This document shows positions 8,302 through 16,979 of a DNA stretch of 64,000 nucleotides, piece by piece. The first letter of the stretch is position 1, and every line of letters begins with the position of its first letter. A program made the translations under genes and the position numbers. The notes under the pieces are model-generated. The model was not told the DNA's origin. It searched no databases and was given only the letters and a program-made list of their open reading frames with translations. The stretch comes from Dermabacter indicis. GTDB taxonomy: Bacteria; Actinomycetota; Actinomycetes; Actinomycetales; Dermabacteraceae. Location of the stretch: positions 209,051 through 273,050 of the forward strand of contig CYUG01000011.1 in the NCBI GenBank assembly GCA_001403775.1, in the 5' to 3' direction.

Positions 8302-8880
8302 TCAGCCGGCCTTACGCGCACGGCGAGCGGCGAGCTCATCTCGGAGAGCCTCGGCGGCATCGTGCTGCGGATCAACGCTTGGAAGAATGGCAAGTTCAGT
8401 TTCAACCTCGCGGGCGACACGGCCAACGGCGATACCGAACACACCCTGGCCACCGGAGACGAGGTCGTAAACGTCCTCTGCACTCGTGCATTCGTACACC
8501 GAAGCGCCATCGCTCATGAGAGTGATCTGCGCGAGGTCTTCGACGCCGCGCGCACGCATCGCGTCGACAGCAACGCGGATCTGCTGGAGCGATACTCCGG
8601 TATCGAGGAGACGCTTGACGACTTTGAGGACGAGGATGTCGCGGAAACCGTACAGACGCTGCGAGCCTGAGCCGGTAGCGGAGCGAACGCTCGGCTCCAC
8701 GAGGCCCGTGCGCGCCCAGTAGTCGAGCTGACGGTACGTGATGCCCGCTGCTTTGCAGGCTGCCGGACCGCGGTAGCCGAGTTCGCCGGGGGTATCGACG
8801 AGATCGTCGAAGAGAACGCCCTGGGCTTCTGTCGCCGGGACGGTGCTCTGCGCACCGAAGGTGCTTTCGCGCTTGCTCAC
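8302..8880 (-). CDS. ftsR: MerR-family regulator of the FtsR type
   Basis: This 192-residue regulator begins at GTG 8880, chosen because TGGAGG lies five bases upstream; longer frames lack a ribosome site. Residues about 28-90 hold a MerR winged helix: YRGPAACKAAGITYRQLDYW, then ARTGLVEPS and RLYGFRDILVLKVVKRLLD with GVSLQQIR. The C-terminal half resembles the Rv1828/FtsR group and not metal-sensing MerR proteins. In Corynebacterium, FtsR activates ftsZ expression. As in mycobacteria the gene follows the FHA protein gene garA (125 bases apart here). The binding target in this organism is inferred. Confidence 0.85.
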   Translation of the reverse strand: MSKRESTFGAQSTVPATEAQGVLFDDLVDTPGELGYRGPAACKAAGITYRQLDYWARTGLVEPSVRSATGSGSQRLYGFRDILVLKVVKRLLDTGVSLQQIRVAVDAMRARGVEDLAQITLMSDGASVYECTSAEDVYDLVSGGQGVFGIAVGRVAREVETELAILPSVDPQHDAAEALRDELAARRARKAG

Positions 8881-9005
8881 GTGTGCCTCCAGATGGACTT
8901 TCGTGTCGGGGAAGGGAGAAAGTCTCGACGACAGAATACCCACCCCGACCCCCATCCGGGATTAAACGCGCCGAAATGTGGCGAGAATTTTTTGGGTGCC
9001 GCGCC

Positions 9006-9437
9006 TCACGAAAGGGTGAAGAAGGTGAAGCGGTACTTGCCGATCTGGATCTCGTCACCGTTGTTCAACCGCGCTTCGTCGGTGAGTTCGCGGTTGACAT
9101 AGGTGCCGTTGAGGGAGCCCATGTCGAGAACAAGGAAGCCACCTTCGCCTCGCACGAACGTGGCGTGCTTGCGCGAGACCGTGACATCGTCAAGGAAAAT
9201 TTCGGACTTCGGATTGCGTCCCGCGACCGTGCTCTCCGAATCAAGAAGGAAGCGCGCACCCATATTGGGTCCTTTGCGCACGATCAAAAGGGCGGTGCCG
9301 GCGGGGAGCGCTTCGACGGCCTGGCGATCCTGTTGGGAAAGCCCGTGCTCGGCATCTTCGGTGAACTCAACTTTGCCGTCAATAGGCGAAAGTTTCGTGG
9401 TCTGCTCGGGACTCGAGTCAAACTTGTGTTCATTCAT
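9006..9437 (-). CDS. garA: FHA-domain metabolic regulator GarA/OdhI
   Basis: A 143-residue protein with a flexible N-terminus and a C-terminal FHA domain: GPNMGARFLL, AGRNPKSEIFLDDVTVSRKH and SLNGTYVNR carry the phosphothreonine-binding Arg, Ser, His and Asn positions. GarA/OdhI proteins are phosphorylated by Ser/Thr kinases on an N-terminal Thr pair; the phosphorylated tail folds onto the FHA domain and switches off inhibition of 2-oxoglutarate-using enzymes. Here the pair is Thr13-Thr14 in PEQTTKLS, a variant of the usual ETT motif. The start ATG 9437 is preferred over an upstream in-frame codon because the length then matches the family. It lies directly upstream of ftsR. Confidence 0.92.
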   Translation of the reverse strand: MNEHKFDSSPEQTTKLSPIDGKVEFTEDAEHGLSQQDRQAVEALPAGTALLIVRKGPNMGARFLLDSESTVAGRNPKSEIFLDDVTVSRKHATFVRGEGGFLVLDMGSLNGTYVNRELTDEARLNNGDEIQIGKYRFTFFTLS

Positions 9438-9645
9438 GACACAGACCTTCTTTCCGCTGACCGGCATGAGAGTTCAATGCTTCCGCCTCTATTTTGACAC
9501 GACGTTTTGCACATACCTTCATTTTTTGGCCGATCACTGCGAACCCTTTAGTTCCTCTTGACTAACCCGGGGCGTGGCAAGCCTCACCCTCCTGAATTCG
9601 CTCTCCGCCTTACACCTCCGCTATAGTGGGTGAGGTCAAAAACCG

Positions 9646-9719
9646 CGGGCTGTGGCGCAGTTTGGTAGCGCACACGACTGGGGGTCGTGGGGTCGCAGGT
9701 TCAAATCCTGTCAGCCCGA
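9646..9719 (+). tRNA. tRNA-Pro(GGG)
   Basis: A 74-base cloverleaf. The acceptor stem is CGGGCTG with CAGCCCG and discriminator A; the D-arm is GGCGCAGTTTGGTAGCGC; the anticodon stem CACGA/TCGTG encloses loop CTGGGGG, giving anticodon GGG; the T-loop is GTTCAAATC. CCA is not encoded. A TATAGT hexamer at 9622-9627 could serve as its -10 box. Confidence 0.97.
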
Positions 9720-9730
9720 CGCGGATAAAT

Positions 9731-9769
9731 GGGCGAGGCATCGAAGAGGTGCCTCGCCCCTTTCTTTAT
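9731..9769 (+). terminator. Rho-independent terminator of tRNA-Pro
   Basis: Perfect 10-bp stem GGGCGAGGCA (9731-9740) and TGCCTCGCCC (9750-9759) with a 9-base loop, followed by CTTTCTTTAT. It starts 12 bases after the tRNA end. Confidence 0.9.
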
Positions 9770-9830
9770 ATTGCCCCTTATGTCACTGCCCTATAGTCGG
9801 GGGGTGAATGAGCCTTGGGAGGTTGCTGCG

Positions 9831-12221
9831 ATGTCTACATTTTTCGGTCACGTGTCCTTTGACGGAGACATGAAGGCTTGGCCCGAAGGAGCGAGCAACA
9901 GCAATCTCGCGCTCGAAGGGTATGTGATCCCGGTCGGCTCGCCGGAAGCACTGTCGGGGACCGCGGGGTCCGACGTTTGCTCGCGCCTCATCGAGGCGGA
10001 AGGCATCTCCTCCCTCGCTTCACTCGATGGCGAGTTCGCGGTAGCTTTCCTGGACTCAGATTCTTCCCTTGTGCTCGCACGGGACCAGCTTGGCCTTCGA
10101 CCTCTCTACTACGCCAAGACCGAAGAGGGCATGGCTTTCGCCTCGTCGATCGCGAGTGTCATTTCGCGCGCCGGACTTCGGCGTGAGCCCAATCTCGATG
10201 TGGTGCGCCGCTATCTCCTCGGCGAGGATCATCGCGGGTCTGAAACCTTCTTCGCGGGGGTTTCCCGTGTCCTTCCCGGCGAGGTGGTGCGCTTCTCGCG
10301 AGGCGAGGTCGAACGCTCATCGCTCGCGCACGAGGCGAGCGAGGTTTTCTCTATTTCCTCGAATCCGCGCCGCGCCGACCACACGTGCGTCGACGAGTTC
10401 CGCACACGACTCGGGGAAGCAGTGACGCGTCGTGCCACGGAGAAGGGCGCTCTCCTCGTCACTTCGGTCGACCCGATCGGGGCGAGCTCCCTCGAAAGTG
10501 CCTCGCGCGCCGCACGCGCGAACCTGGACTCCCTTACGCTCGCCGCTTCCACGGGTGGCCCCGAGCTCGACACGGCGTGCGAAGCCGACGCGAAGGCCAC
10601 TCCTCAGGGGTTGAAGGGCGATCTTCCCCGCATGCTTCGCACGTTCGAGGAGCCACCGACGTCGCTTACCTCCTATTTCACGTGGCTAGCGATTCGCGCA
10701 TGTGCAAAGAACGGCTCAACCCTCGCACTTGATTCCTACGGTGCGCGTGCACTTCGGGCGCCCGAGAAGGATCGTCGCTCGCTGGTGTCGCGCGTGCTGG
10801 ACTCCGCTCGCCTTCGCGAGAAGGCCTCCACCGATGCCCTTCTCGGTTCCGCCTTGCGCGAGCACAAAGCTGAACAACGGGTCGCAGTCGAGCCTGTTCC
10901 CGAATACGAGGGCCCGCTCGCCTCGCTCGGCACTGCGGGCTGCGTCGAAGCGGAGCAACGAGCCAAGGCTGCGCGTTCGTTCGGCAACGCCATCGCGGTT
11001 CGATCCCCGTTCACCGATCGCGAGCTCCTTCGTTTCTACACTTCGCTCGACGACACCGCTTTCGGCAAGGGAGGCTCTCCCTCCCTCATCGAAGCTGCAC
11101 TTGATCACCGGTCCTTCGAGGATTCAGTCCAGACTTCGCACGAGCGCGAAACCGCATGGTTCAAGCGCATCAAGGGCACCTACTTCTCGCTGTTTTCCTC
11201 GCAAACATTCGGCACGCGAGGCTGGTTCGACCAGGCGGAGATCCTCAAGGCATACGACGCCCACATCAATGGCCGCGCGGGGCTCAGCGCGGGCCAGCTG
11301 TGGCGTTTCGCATGCGCCGAGCTGTGGGCGCGTGTGTTCTTCGATTCGGCGGATCTGAGCGAGCAAGAAGCTGGTGAGGATGCCGATCACTTTGCGGGCG
11401 ACAACGGTCAGTCGCTTCCGCCGGATCCCCACACGCCGCTCACGGCGAACGCGGGAAAGCAACTCGATCTCGAGCTCGAGGGTGACATTCTGGCCCGCCG
11501 CTACCCCATTCAGACCGAGAAGTTCTCGAAGGACTCGCGCATGGATGACGAGATTGCCGGGTATGTTGAGCGCTTCTTCGCCGAGCTCGATGCTCGTGGC
11601 ACCGATGAGGATCGCCACGCGACCGAGGGGCGCCCATGGAACTTCACGGTTTCTGAGAAGATCATCGCGATCATGCAGGGCCGCTCATGGTTCGTGTGGG
11701 AAATCAAGCCGTCCTTCGCCGCGAAGCTACTCTCGAAGTTCGTCACGCGCACCCCCGCGGGCATCGGCCTCGGAGACCCGGTGACGATGCAGCTCGCGAT
11801 TAACGAGGCGGGCCTTGGGCGCATCACTTATGCCGCAGCTCTGGGCGCTCTCGGCAAACTGCGAGGCAAGCGGGGCGTCTTCTACGAACTCGCGGGGGCG
11901 GATGTGCGGGCGATCGACGGCCCGACCGAATACTCCGTGTATCCGTCGAATGTTTCGGCAAAGCTCCCCCCGAAAGATCCAGATCGCGTCGCGGAGCATC
12001 TCGTGAAGGTGATCCGTGAGGTCGTGCCCGAGCGCTTCGCCGCGACCTTCGACGGCGTCGTGGTCATGGATGCGAACGACATTGGGCGCAATGTGCTCGG
12101 CCTTTCCGCCTCGCGGGACCGCGAGCATTATGAAGCGCAGTTTGCCGATAATCCGCTCGGCCAGGGGTCCCAGCAAACGCCCATGGCGGTCGTGTTCGAG
12201 CGTCCCACGAGCGAGCGCTAA
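9831..12221 (+). CDS. Fusion of degenerate asparagine-synthetase-like domain and CofE-like (PF01996) domain
   Basis: The product has 796 residues. ATG 9831 was chosen because GGGAGG lies eight bases upstream; longer frames run into the tRNA terminator. Residues 1-507 follow class-II glutamine amidotransferase/asparagine synthetase order: LARDQLGLRPLYYAK (82-96), FAGVSRVLPGE (141-151), a PP-loop place (209-221), RSPFTDRELLRF (391-402) and a final Trp-rich helix. Key residues are gone: no Cys2 nucleophile (Met-Ser-Thr), the SGGxDS loop reads SVDPIGASS, and the GDGxDE loop reads DSYGARA. Residues 548-793 match the F420-0:gamma-glutamyl ligase-like family: RYPIQTEKF, SEKIIAIMQGR, FVTRTPAGIGLGDPVTMQLA, GKRGVFYELAG, AIDGPTEYSVYP and DANDIGRNVLG. 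The second half may therefore still be a ligase while the first serves as a scaffold. No F420 genes are in the window. The substrate is unknown. The gene ends 8 bases from a convergent Nudix gene. Confidence 0.85.
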   Translation: MSTFFGHVSFDGDMKAWPEGASNSNLALEGYVIPVGSPEALSGTAGSDVCSRLIEAEGISSLASLDGEFAVAFLDSDSSLVLARDQLGLRPLYYAKTEEGMAFASSIASVISRAGLRREPNLDVVRRYLLGEDHRGSETFFAGVSRVLPGEVVRFSRGEVERSSLAHEASEVFSISSNPRRADHTCVDEFRTRLGEAVTRRATEKGALLVTSVDPIGASSLESASRAARANLDSLTLAASTGGPELDTACEADAKATPQGLKGDLPRMLRTFEEPPTSLTSYFTWLAIRACAKNGSTLALDSYGARALRAPEKDRRSLVSRVLDSARLREKASTDALLGSALREHKAEQRVAVEPVPEYEGPLASLGTAGCVEAEQRAKAARSFGNAIAVRSPFTDRELLRFYTSLDDTAFGKGGSPSLIEAALDHRSFEDSVQTSHERETAWFKRIKGTYFSLFSSQTFGTRGWFDQAEILKAYDAHINGRAGLSAGQLWRFACAELWARVFFDSADLSEQEAGEDADHFAGDNGQSLPPDPHTPLTANAGKQLDLELEGDILARRYPIQTEKFSKDSRMDDEIAGYVERFFAELDARGTDEDRHATEGRPWNFTVSEKIIAIMQGRSWFVWEIKPSFAAKLLSKFVTRTPAGIGLGDPVTMQLAINEAGLGRITYAAALGALGKLRGKRGVFYELAGADVRAIDGPTEYSVYPSNVSAKLPPKDPDRVAEHLVKVIREVVPERFAATFDGVVVMDANDIGRNVLGLSASRDREHYEAQFADNPLGQGSQQTPMAVVFERPTSER

Positions 12222-12229
12222 GAGAGGTC

Positions 12230-12715
12230 CTACCGCTCAAATTTCGCCACGTGCTCGCCACTGTCGACTTGCGCGAGCGCGTGGCAAAATCCTTCTGTGA
12301 AGCGGCTATTGAGCTCCGGCGGCTCACCGATGGGGAACCACGCGGCTTGCAGGTTTTCGCCATCCGCTGGGTGCGGGTCGCCCTCCACGTGGATCGCGAC
12401 GAACGCGAGATCGAGATAGCTCGCCACGTCACCATTGGGGTGGGTCACCGGGCCGACGCATCCCACATTCGAGAGAAACTCAATCTCGCACGCGCATCCC
12501 GTTTCCTCAAGAACCTCGCGAGCACCCGCACGGGCGGGAGCTTCACCGGGATCGATGATCCCGGTGACCGGAGTCCACGCGCGGTTATCCGCCCGCTGGA
12601 CGAAGAGGCAGTGTGTGCGGTCCTTGTTCAGCACGAACACCGTCACGCCTGAGAGCCACAGGTGGTCGTGACCAATTTTCTCGCGCAGGGCGATCACAAA
12701 GTCGGGCGCGGGCAT
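12230..12715 (-). CDS. Nudix hydrolase
   Basis: A 161-residue protein with a complete Nudix box: G-IIDPG-E-APARAGA-REVLEETG, at about residues 52-74, following the G-x5-E-x7-REUxEExGU rule. The metal-binding glutamates are present, so it should be active on a nucleoside diphosphate linked to another group; the exact substrate cannot be read from sequence. It lies 11 bases downstream of the Cmk-Der gene and probably shares its transcript. The stop is 8 bases from the stop of the convergent fusion gene, leaving no room for a separate terminator. Confidence 0.92.
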   Translation of the reverse strand: MPAPDFVIALREKIGHDHLWLSGVTVFVLNKDRTHCLFVQRADNRAWTPVTGIIDPGEAPARAGAREVLEETGCACEIEFLSNVGCVGPVTHPNGDVASYLDLAFVAIHVEGDPHPADGENLQAAWFPIGEPPELNSRFTEGFCHALAQVDSGEHVAKFER

Positions 12716-12726
12716 GGTGCCCCTCC

Positions 12727-14898
12727 TTACCTGTTTTTCCTCTTTTCGCGGACGCGCACGCTGATCTCCACGGGCGAACCGTCAAAGGAGAAGTCCTCGC
12801 GCAAGCGTCGCTCGATAAAGCGGCGATAGCCGTGCTCGAGAAAGCCCGAAGCGAAGATGACGAAGCGCGGCGGCCGCGTGCGGGCCTGGGTCGCAAAGAG
12901 GATGCGCGGCTGTTTTCCGCCACGAAGCGGATGCGGGTGGGCGGCCACGAGCGTTCCAAGGAAAGCGTTGAGTCGTGCCGTAGGAATACGTGTATCCCAC
13001 GACTCAAGGGCGAGGTCGAGCGCCGTAACGAGCTTATCGGTGTGGCGACCCGTGCGCGCAGAGATGTTCACTCGCGGCGCCCATCGCACGTGTGAGAGGT
13101 CCTTTTCGATCTCCCACTCGAGTTGCGCGCGGCGCTCTTCGCTAAGAAGATCCCACTTGTTGAAGGCGAGCACGAGGGCGCGACCCGACTCGAGGACCAT
13201 GTCGATAATCTTGAGGTCTTGAGTCGAGATCGGTTCCGTGGCCTCGAGGAGAACGACGGCGACTTCAGCGCGATCGAGGGCTGCCTGGGTGCGGATCGAG
13301 GCGAAGAAGTCGGCGCCTTCGCTTTGGCGGATACGACGGCGGATTCCGGCAGTGTCCACAAACGTCCACTCACGCCCGTCGAGTTCGATGACTTCGTCGA
13401 CGGGGTCACGCGTTGTGCCCGCGGTCGAGTCCACGACAACGCGGTTCTCGCGCGCGAGCTTATTGAGCAAGGAACTCTTACCCACGTTCGGTCGGCCGAT
13501 GAGGGCCACGCGCCGTGGCCCGCTCGGTTTGGCGCGCGTCTGCCCCTCCTCGGGGAGGATCTCAAGAACACGGTCGAGCACGTCACCGGAGCCGCGTCCA
13601 TGGAGTGCGGAAACAGGATGGGGCTCACCAAGACCGAGATTCCACAGAGCCGCTGCCTCGAGTTCGCCGCGCTGATCGTCAACCTTATTCGCGACGAGCA
13701 GCACGGGTTTCTTGGAGCGGCGCAGCACCTTCACGAGTTGCTCGTCAGTGTGAGTGATGCCCACGTTGGCGTCGACAACAAACATCACAGCATCGGCGAG
13801 GCCGATCGCGAGCTCGGCCTGTTCGGCGACGCGGTAGGCAACTCCCTCGACCTTATCTTCCCAGCCGCCAGTGTCGACGAGCATGAAGTCGCGCCCCGCC
13901 CAGTTGGCCTCATAGAACACGCGGTCACGCGTCACACCGGGAGTGTCCTCCACAACCGCCTCGCGGTGGCCGAGGATGCGGTTCACGAGCGTGGACTTGC
14001 CGACGTTCGGTCGGCCGATCACGGCAAGCACCGGAAGCATGCGCTCATCCTCGGCGCTCTCGATCGGCGCGTAATCGTCAGTGAGGAGGCGCTGATCGTC
14101 ATCGTTGAGGCCATAATCCTCAAGGCCCGCGCGCAGCGAGGCCGTACGCGCCTCGTCATCGAGGGCATCGGGGCTTGCATCATCGCGTACGTCTTCGACT
14201 TCAGGTTGGTCGTCGACGAGTTCGATACCGGGAACCAGTTCGAGAACCGCGTTGATGACCTCTTCGATGCCGAGGTCAGTCGTGTCGATCAGGTCGACGC
14301 CTTCCGCGGCCTGCGTGAATTCTGAAACGGTCGAGTCGTCGGCGTCGCGTCGAAGGACCTGGTCGCGCATGCGCTCGCGTACTTCTTCTGACTGCTCGAG
14401 CCCGAGCTGCCCGGCACGGCGTCTCAGGCGCGCCTCGGCGCTCGCGGTGAGAAGCACGCGCACATCAGCATCCGGCGCCACAACCGTCGTGATGTCGCGG
14501 CCCTCAGCGACGCAGAAACCCTTCTCGTTCGCCGTCTGGAAGAAAACCGCGCGTTGGCGCTCCTGAAGAATCGCGCGCACATCGGTGTTGGTCGCGACGC
14601 GGCTCACACACGTCGAGATCTCCTCGGTGCGGATCTGCGAAGAAATCTCTGTGCCCTCGACGAAGATGTAAGGCTCGTCGGGGTCGGTCGACATCACGAG
14701 ATCGAATTCCGCCACGTGCGCCGTGACGGCCTCTTTGTCGTCGAGGTCAACGCCCTCGTTGAGGCAGGACCACGCGGCCGCGCGGTACATCGCGCCCGTA
14801 TCGAGATAGCCGCCCTCGAGGGCACGTGCCACCTCTTTCGACACCGTGGACTTCCCCGAACCTGCGGGGCCATCGATCGCGATGGTGACGCCGTTCAT
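12727..14898 (-). CDS. cmk-der: Bifunctional cytidylate kinase / GTPase Der
   Basis: The product has 723 residues from ATG 14898 (GGGAGG upstream; the longer frame is rejected). Residues 1-226 are cytidylate kinase: P-loop GPAGSGKST (10-18), LDTGAMYRA and [10 protein letters not shown]. This half phosphorylates CMP and dCMP. An acidic linker (about 227-287) leads to Der, which has two GTPase domains, each with GRPNVGKS followed by [21 protein letters not shown] or DTAGI, and NKVD/NKWD, and ends in a KH-like domain with LRGGKQPRI. Der acts in large-subunit ribosome assembly. The same fusion is known from other actinobacteria. The gene lies in the conserved tyrA-cmk/der order, 72 bases after tyrA. 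Confidence 0.97.
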   Translation of the reverse strand: MNGVTIAIDGPAGSGKSTVSKEVARALEGGYLDTGAMYRAAAWSCLNEGVDLDDKEAVTAHVAEFDLVMSTDPDEPYIFVEGTEISSQIRTEEISTCVSRVATNTDVRAILQERQRAVFFQTANEKGFCVAEGRDITTVVAPDADVRVLLTASAEARLRRRAGQLGLEQSEEVRERMRDQVLRRDADDSTVSEFTQAAEGVDLIDTTDLGIEEVINAVLELVPGIELVDDQPEVEDVRDDASPDALDDEARTASLRAGLEDYGLNDDDQRLLTDDYAPIESAEDERMLPVLAVIGRPNVGKSTLVNRILGHREAVVEDTPGVTRDRVFYEANWAGRDFMLVDTGGWEDKVEGVAYRVAEQAELAIGLADAVMFVVDANVGITHTDEQLVKVLRRSKKPVLLVANKVDDQRGELEAAALWNLGLGEPHPVSALHGRGSGDVLDRVLEILPEEGQTRAKPSGPRRVALIGRPNVGKSSLLNKLARENRVVVDSTAGTTRDPVDEVIELDGREWTFVDTAGIRRRIRQSEGADFFASIRTQAALDRAEVAVVLLEATEPISTQDLKIIDMVLESGRALVLAFNKWDLLSEERRAQLEWEIEKDLSHVRWAPRVNISARTGRHTDKLVTALDLALESWDTRIPTARLNAFLGTLVAAHPHPLRGGKQPRILFATQARTRPPRFVIFASGFLEHGYRRFIERRLREDFSFDGSPVEISVRVREKRKNR

Positions 14899-14970
14899 GC
14901 CTATACCTCCCCTGTCGATGGTCAACTTCTAAGCCTAGTCGCGGGTTGCTCATGCGCGGGCTCCTCACCT

Positions 14971-16104
14971 CTACTCGGTGCCCGCGCGTGCCCAACCTCT
15001 CTTTTCGAGCATCGCGGTGAGCCGCTTTTCGTCGGCGCGCGTGACGCTCACATGAGCGAGGCCCACCGGCTGCCCGAGCGAGTGCTCGAGGCGCAGATCT
15101 TCAAGATTGATGCGCTCCTCCCCCATGTCGGTGAGGAGCTTTGCGAGCTGGCCCGGCTCATCGGGCACGAGAACTGCGAGCCGACAGAAGTTTTCCGCAC
15201 CGCCGCCGTGTTTGCCTGGGATACGAGAAACGCCATCGTTACCCGAAGCAATTGCCCTGGCGATCCTCGCGCGCGAGCCAGGCTTTGGGTCTGCGTCGTG
15301 GAGAACCTCGAATGCCTGCGTGAGAGCGGCGAGATCCTCGCCGAGCCCGCGGAGAATGGGGGCGATACGCCCCGCGTTCGCCGAGAGAATCTCGACCCAC
15401 AGTCGAGGATCACTCGCGGCGATGCGGGTAGTGTCGCGAAGTCCCTGGCCCGAAAGTCCCAGGGCGGATTCGCTCGCATGTGTAAGCCGGCCCGCAAGGA
15501 GGCTCGAGACGATCTGCGGGACGTGCGAAACGTAGGCGACGGCCTCATCGTGCGCTTCGGGGTCGATGTCGACCACGGCAGCGCCGATCTCAATCCCCAG
15601 CAGTTTTGCGAGAGCATAGCTTCGAGAAGAGGTGGCAGGCGTCGGAACCACAACGAAGGCCCTCCCCCGAAAAAGGTCGCCTCGAGCAGCAACCACCCCG
15701 GCGATCTCGCGTCCGGCCATGGGGTGGGTGCCCACGTAACGTGAAGCATCAAGCCCGCGTTCAGCAGCCCGAGCGAGAACTTCCTCAGCGATGCGCTGCT
15801 TCACACTCGCCACGTCGAGCACGCACGCCGCTGGAAACTCCTCCAATGCCTCCACCACGACGCGTGCGGCGACATCGGGAGGAGTGGCGACGACAACGAT
15901 CTGCGGCAAGTCGCCGGGCTGCTGCTCCCGCCCGACGCCAAGTTCACACGCGAGACGCATGGTTCCCGGAGACGAATCGCGCACGAGAACATCGAGCCCC
16001 GCATGAGAGAGTGCCATTCCAAGTGACCCGCCGATGAGCCCCGCACCGATCACGAGGATCGGCCCTTCGAGGGCGACGGCTTCGCGCTCCGCAACGGCAC
16101 TCAC
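14971..16104 (-). CDS. tyrA: Prephenate dehydrogenase with ACT domain
   Basis: A 377-residue enzyme. An N-terminal Rossmann fold carries GAGLIGGSLGMAL (about 20-32). The catalytic core has VGTHPMAGRE, whose His and Arg handle prephenate, and the helical dimer domain has LSGQGLRDTTRIAASDPRLW. The last 80 residues form an ACT domain (LAVLVPDEPGQLAKLLTDMG) that usually senses tyrosine. It converts prephenate and NAD+ to 4-hydroxyphenylpyruvate, the committed step to tyrosine. The GTG start overlaps the rluB stop (GTGA), so the genes are coupled. Confidence 0.95.
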   Translation of the reverse strand: MSAVAEREAVALEGPILVIGAGLIGGSLGMALSHAGLDVLVRDSSPGTMRLACELGVGREQQPGDLPQIVVVATPPDVAARVVVEALEEFPAACVLDVASVKQRIAEEVLARAAERGLDASRYVGTHPMAGREIAGVVAARGDLFRGRAFVVVPTPATSSRSYALAKLLGIEIGAAVVDIDPEAHDEAVAYVSHVPQIVSSLLAGRLTHASESALGLSGQGLRDTTRIAASDPRLWVEILSANAGRIAPILRGLGEDLAALTQAFEVLHDADPKPGSRARIARAIASGNDGVSRIPGKHGGGAENFCRLAVLVPDEPGQLAKLLTDMGEERINLEDLRLEHSLGQPVGLAHVSVTRADEKRLTAMLEKRGWARAGTE

Positions 16105-16979
16105 AGCCCCACCTCCGCCATGAGTGTGCCGAGTTCTTTGGCCGTCAGTTCACGCGTGGCGCCAGGAGCGAGATCGGCAAGAACAACCGGACCGATCCGG
16201 GTGCGAACGAGACTCGTCAGTTCGTATCCGAGCGCAGAGAACATGCGCCGAACGATACGGTTGCGCCCTTCGTGGAGCATGACCTCCACGATCGCTTCCT
16301 TCCCGTCGTGCGCGACGAGGCTCGCGCGGTCAGCCTTCGCGGGGCCGTCCTCAAGCTCGAGCCCCGAGCGCAGCTTCGCGAGAATCGACCGCGGGAACGC
16401 GCCTCGGCAGCCAAAGCGGCACACGTATGTTTTCGACACCTCAAAACTCGGGTGCGTAAGTCGATGAGTGAGTTCGCCGTCGTTGCTGAGGAGCAAAAGC
16501 CCTTCGGTCTCGTAGTCGAGCCGACCCACGTGGTAGAGCCGCACGGGATAGCGCGCAGCAAACTCCTCGAGGGTGCGGCGCCCCTGCGGGTCCTCCATCG
16601 CGCTCATGACTTTGCGCGGTTTATTGAGAGCGATCGTGAGTTTCTCCTCGTCGAGCTGCACGCGGCGCCCGTCGACGTGAATCACCGCCGCACGAGGGTC
16701 GACGCGCACGCCCTGTTCCTGGACGATTTCTCCGCCGACCGCAACGCGCCCCTGGGCGATGAGCGCCTCGCACGCGCGACGCGAGCCGAAGCCAGCCTGC
16801 GCAAGCACTTTTTGCAGGCGCTCTCCTTCCCGGGGAGCATGATCCGACGATGCCTGTGAAGCACCGTTTTTGCTCGTGCGCGGCGCGCCGTCGGAATCCC
16901 GGAGTCGAACTTTCTTCGGCGCGGTGAAGTCGCTCTTACGTCGCTTCGGTCCGCGCCCGCGCCCTCGCGCGGGCGTCAA
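16101..16979 (-). CDS. rluB: 23S rRNA pseudouridine synthase (RluB/RsuA family)
   Basis: 292 residues. A basic low-complexity N-terminus (about 1-50) is followed by an S4 RNA-binding domain (ERLQKVLAQAGFGSRRACEA, then ALIAQGRVAV) and the synthase core with catalytic Asp in VGRLDYETEGLLLLSNDGEL and RMFSALGYELTSLVR. It isomerises a uridine in large-subunit rRNA. The start is a TTG that overlaps the parA stop (TTGA, 16976-16979). In most actinobacteria scpA and scpB lie between parA and rluB; here they are absent. The weak start codon suggests translation depends on parA. Confidence 0.93.
   Translation of the reverse strand: MTPARGRGRGPKRRKSDFTAPKKVRLRDSDGAPRTSKNGASQASSDHAPREGERLQKVLAQAGFGSRRACEALIAQGRVAVGGEIVQEQGVRVDPRAAVIHVDGRRVQLDEEKLTIALNKPRKVMSAMEDPQGRRTLEEFAARYPVRLYHVGRLDYETEGLLLLSNDGELTHRLTHPSFEVSKTYVCRFGCRGAFPRSILAKLRSGLELEDGPAKADRASLVAHDGKEAIVEVMLHEGRNRIVRRMFSALGYELTSLVRTRIGPVVLADLAPGATRELTAKELGTLMAEVGL

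Noticed and set aside
9646-9719. tRNA-Pro as an integration site for a mobile island
   Set aside because: I see no repeat of the tRNA 3' end downstream, no integrase, and housekeeping genes resume at once.
9771-9797. A promoter (TTGCCC and TATAGT) for the AsnB/CofE-like gene
   Set aside because: The -10 box is good but the spacing is only 15 bases, so I did not list it as a separate feature.
9729-9830. Upstream extension of the AsnB/CofE-like gene
   Set aside because: Its first codons form the tRNA-Pro terminator stem, whereas ATG 9831 has a proper ribosome site.
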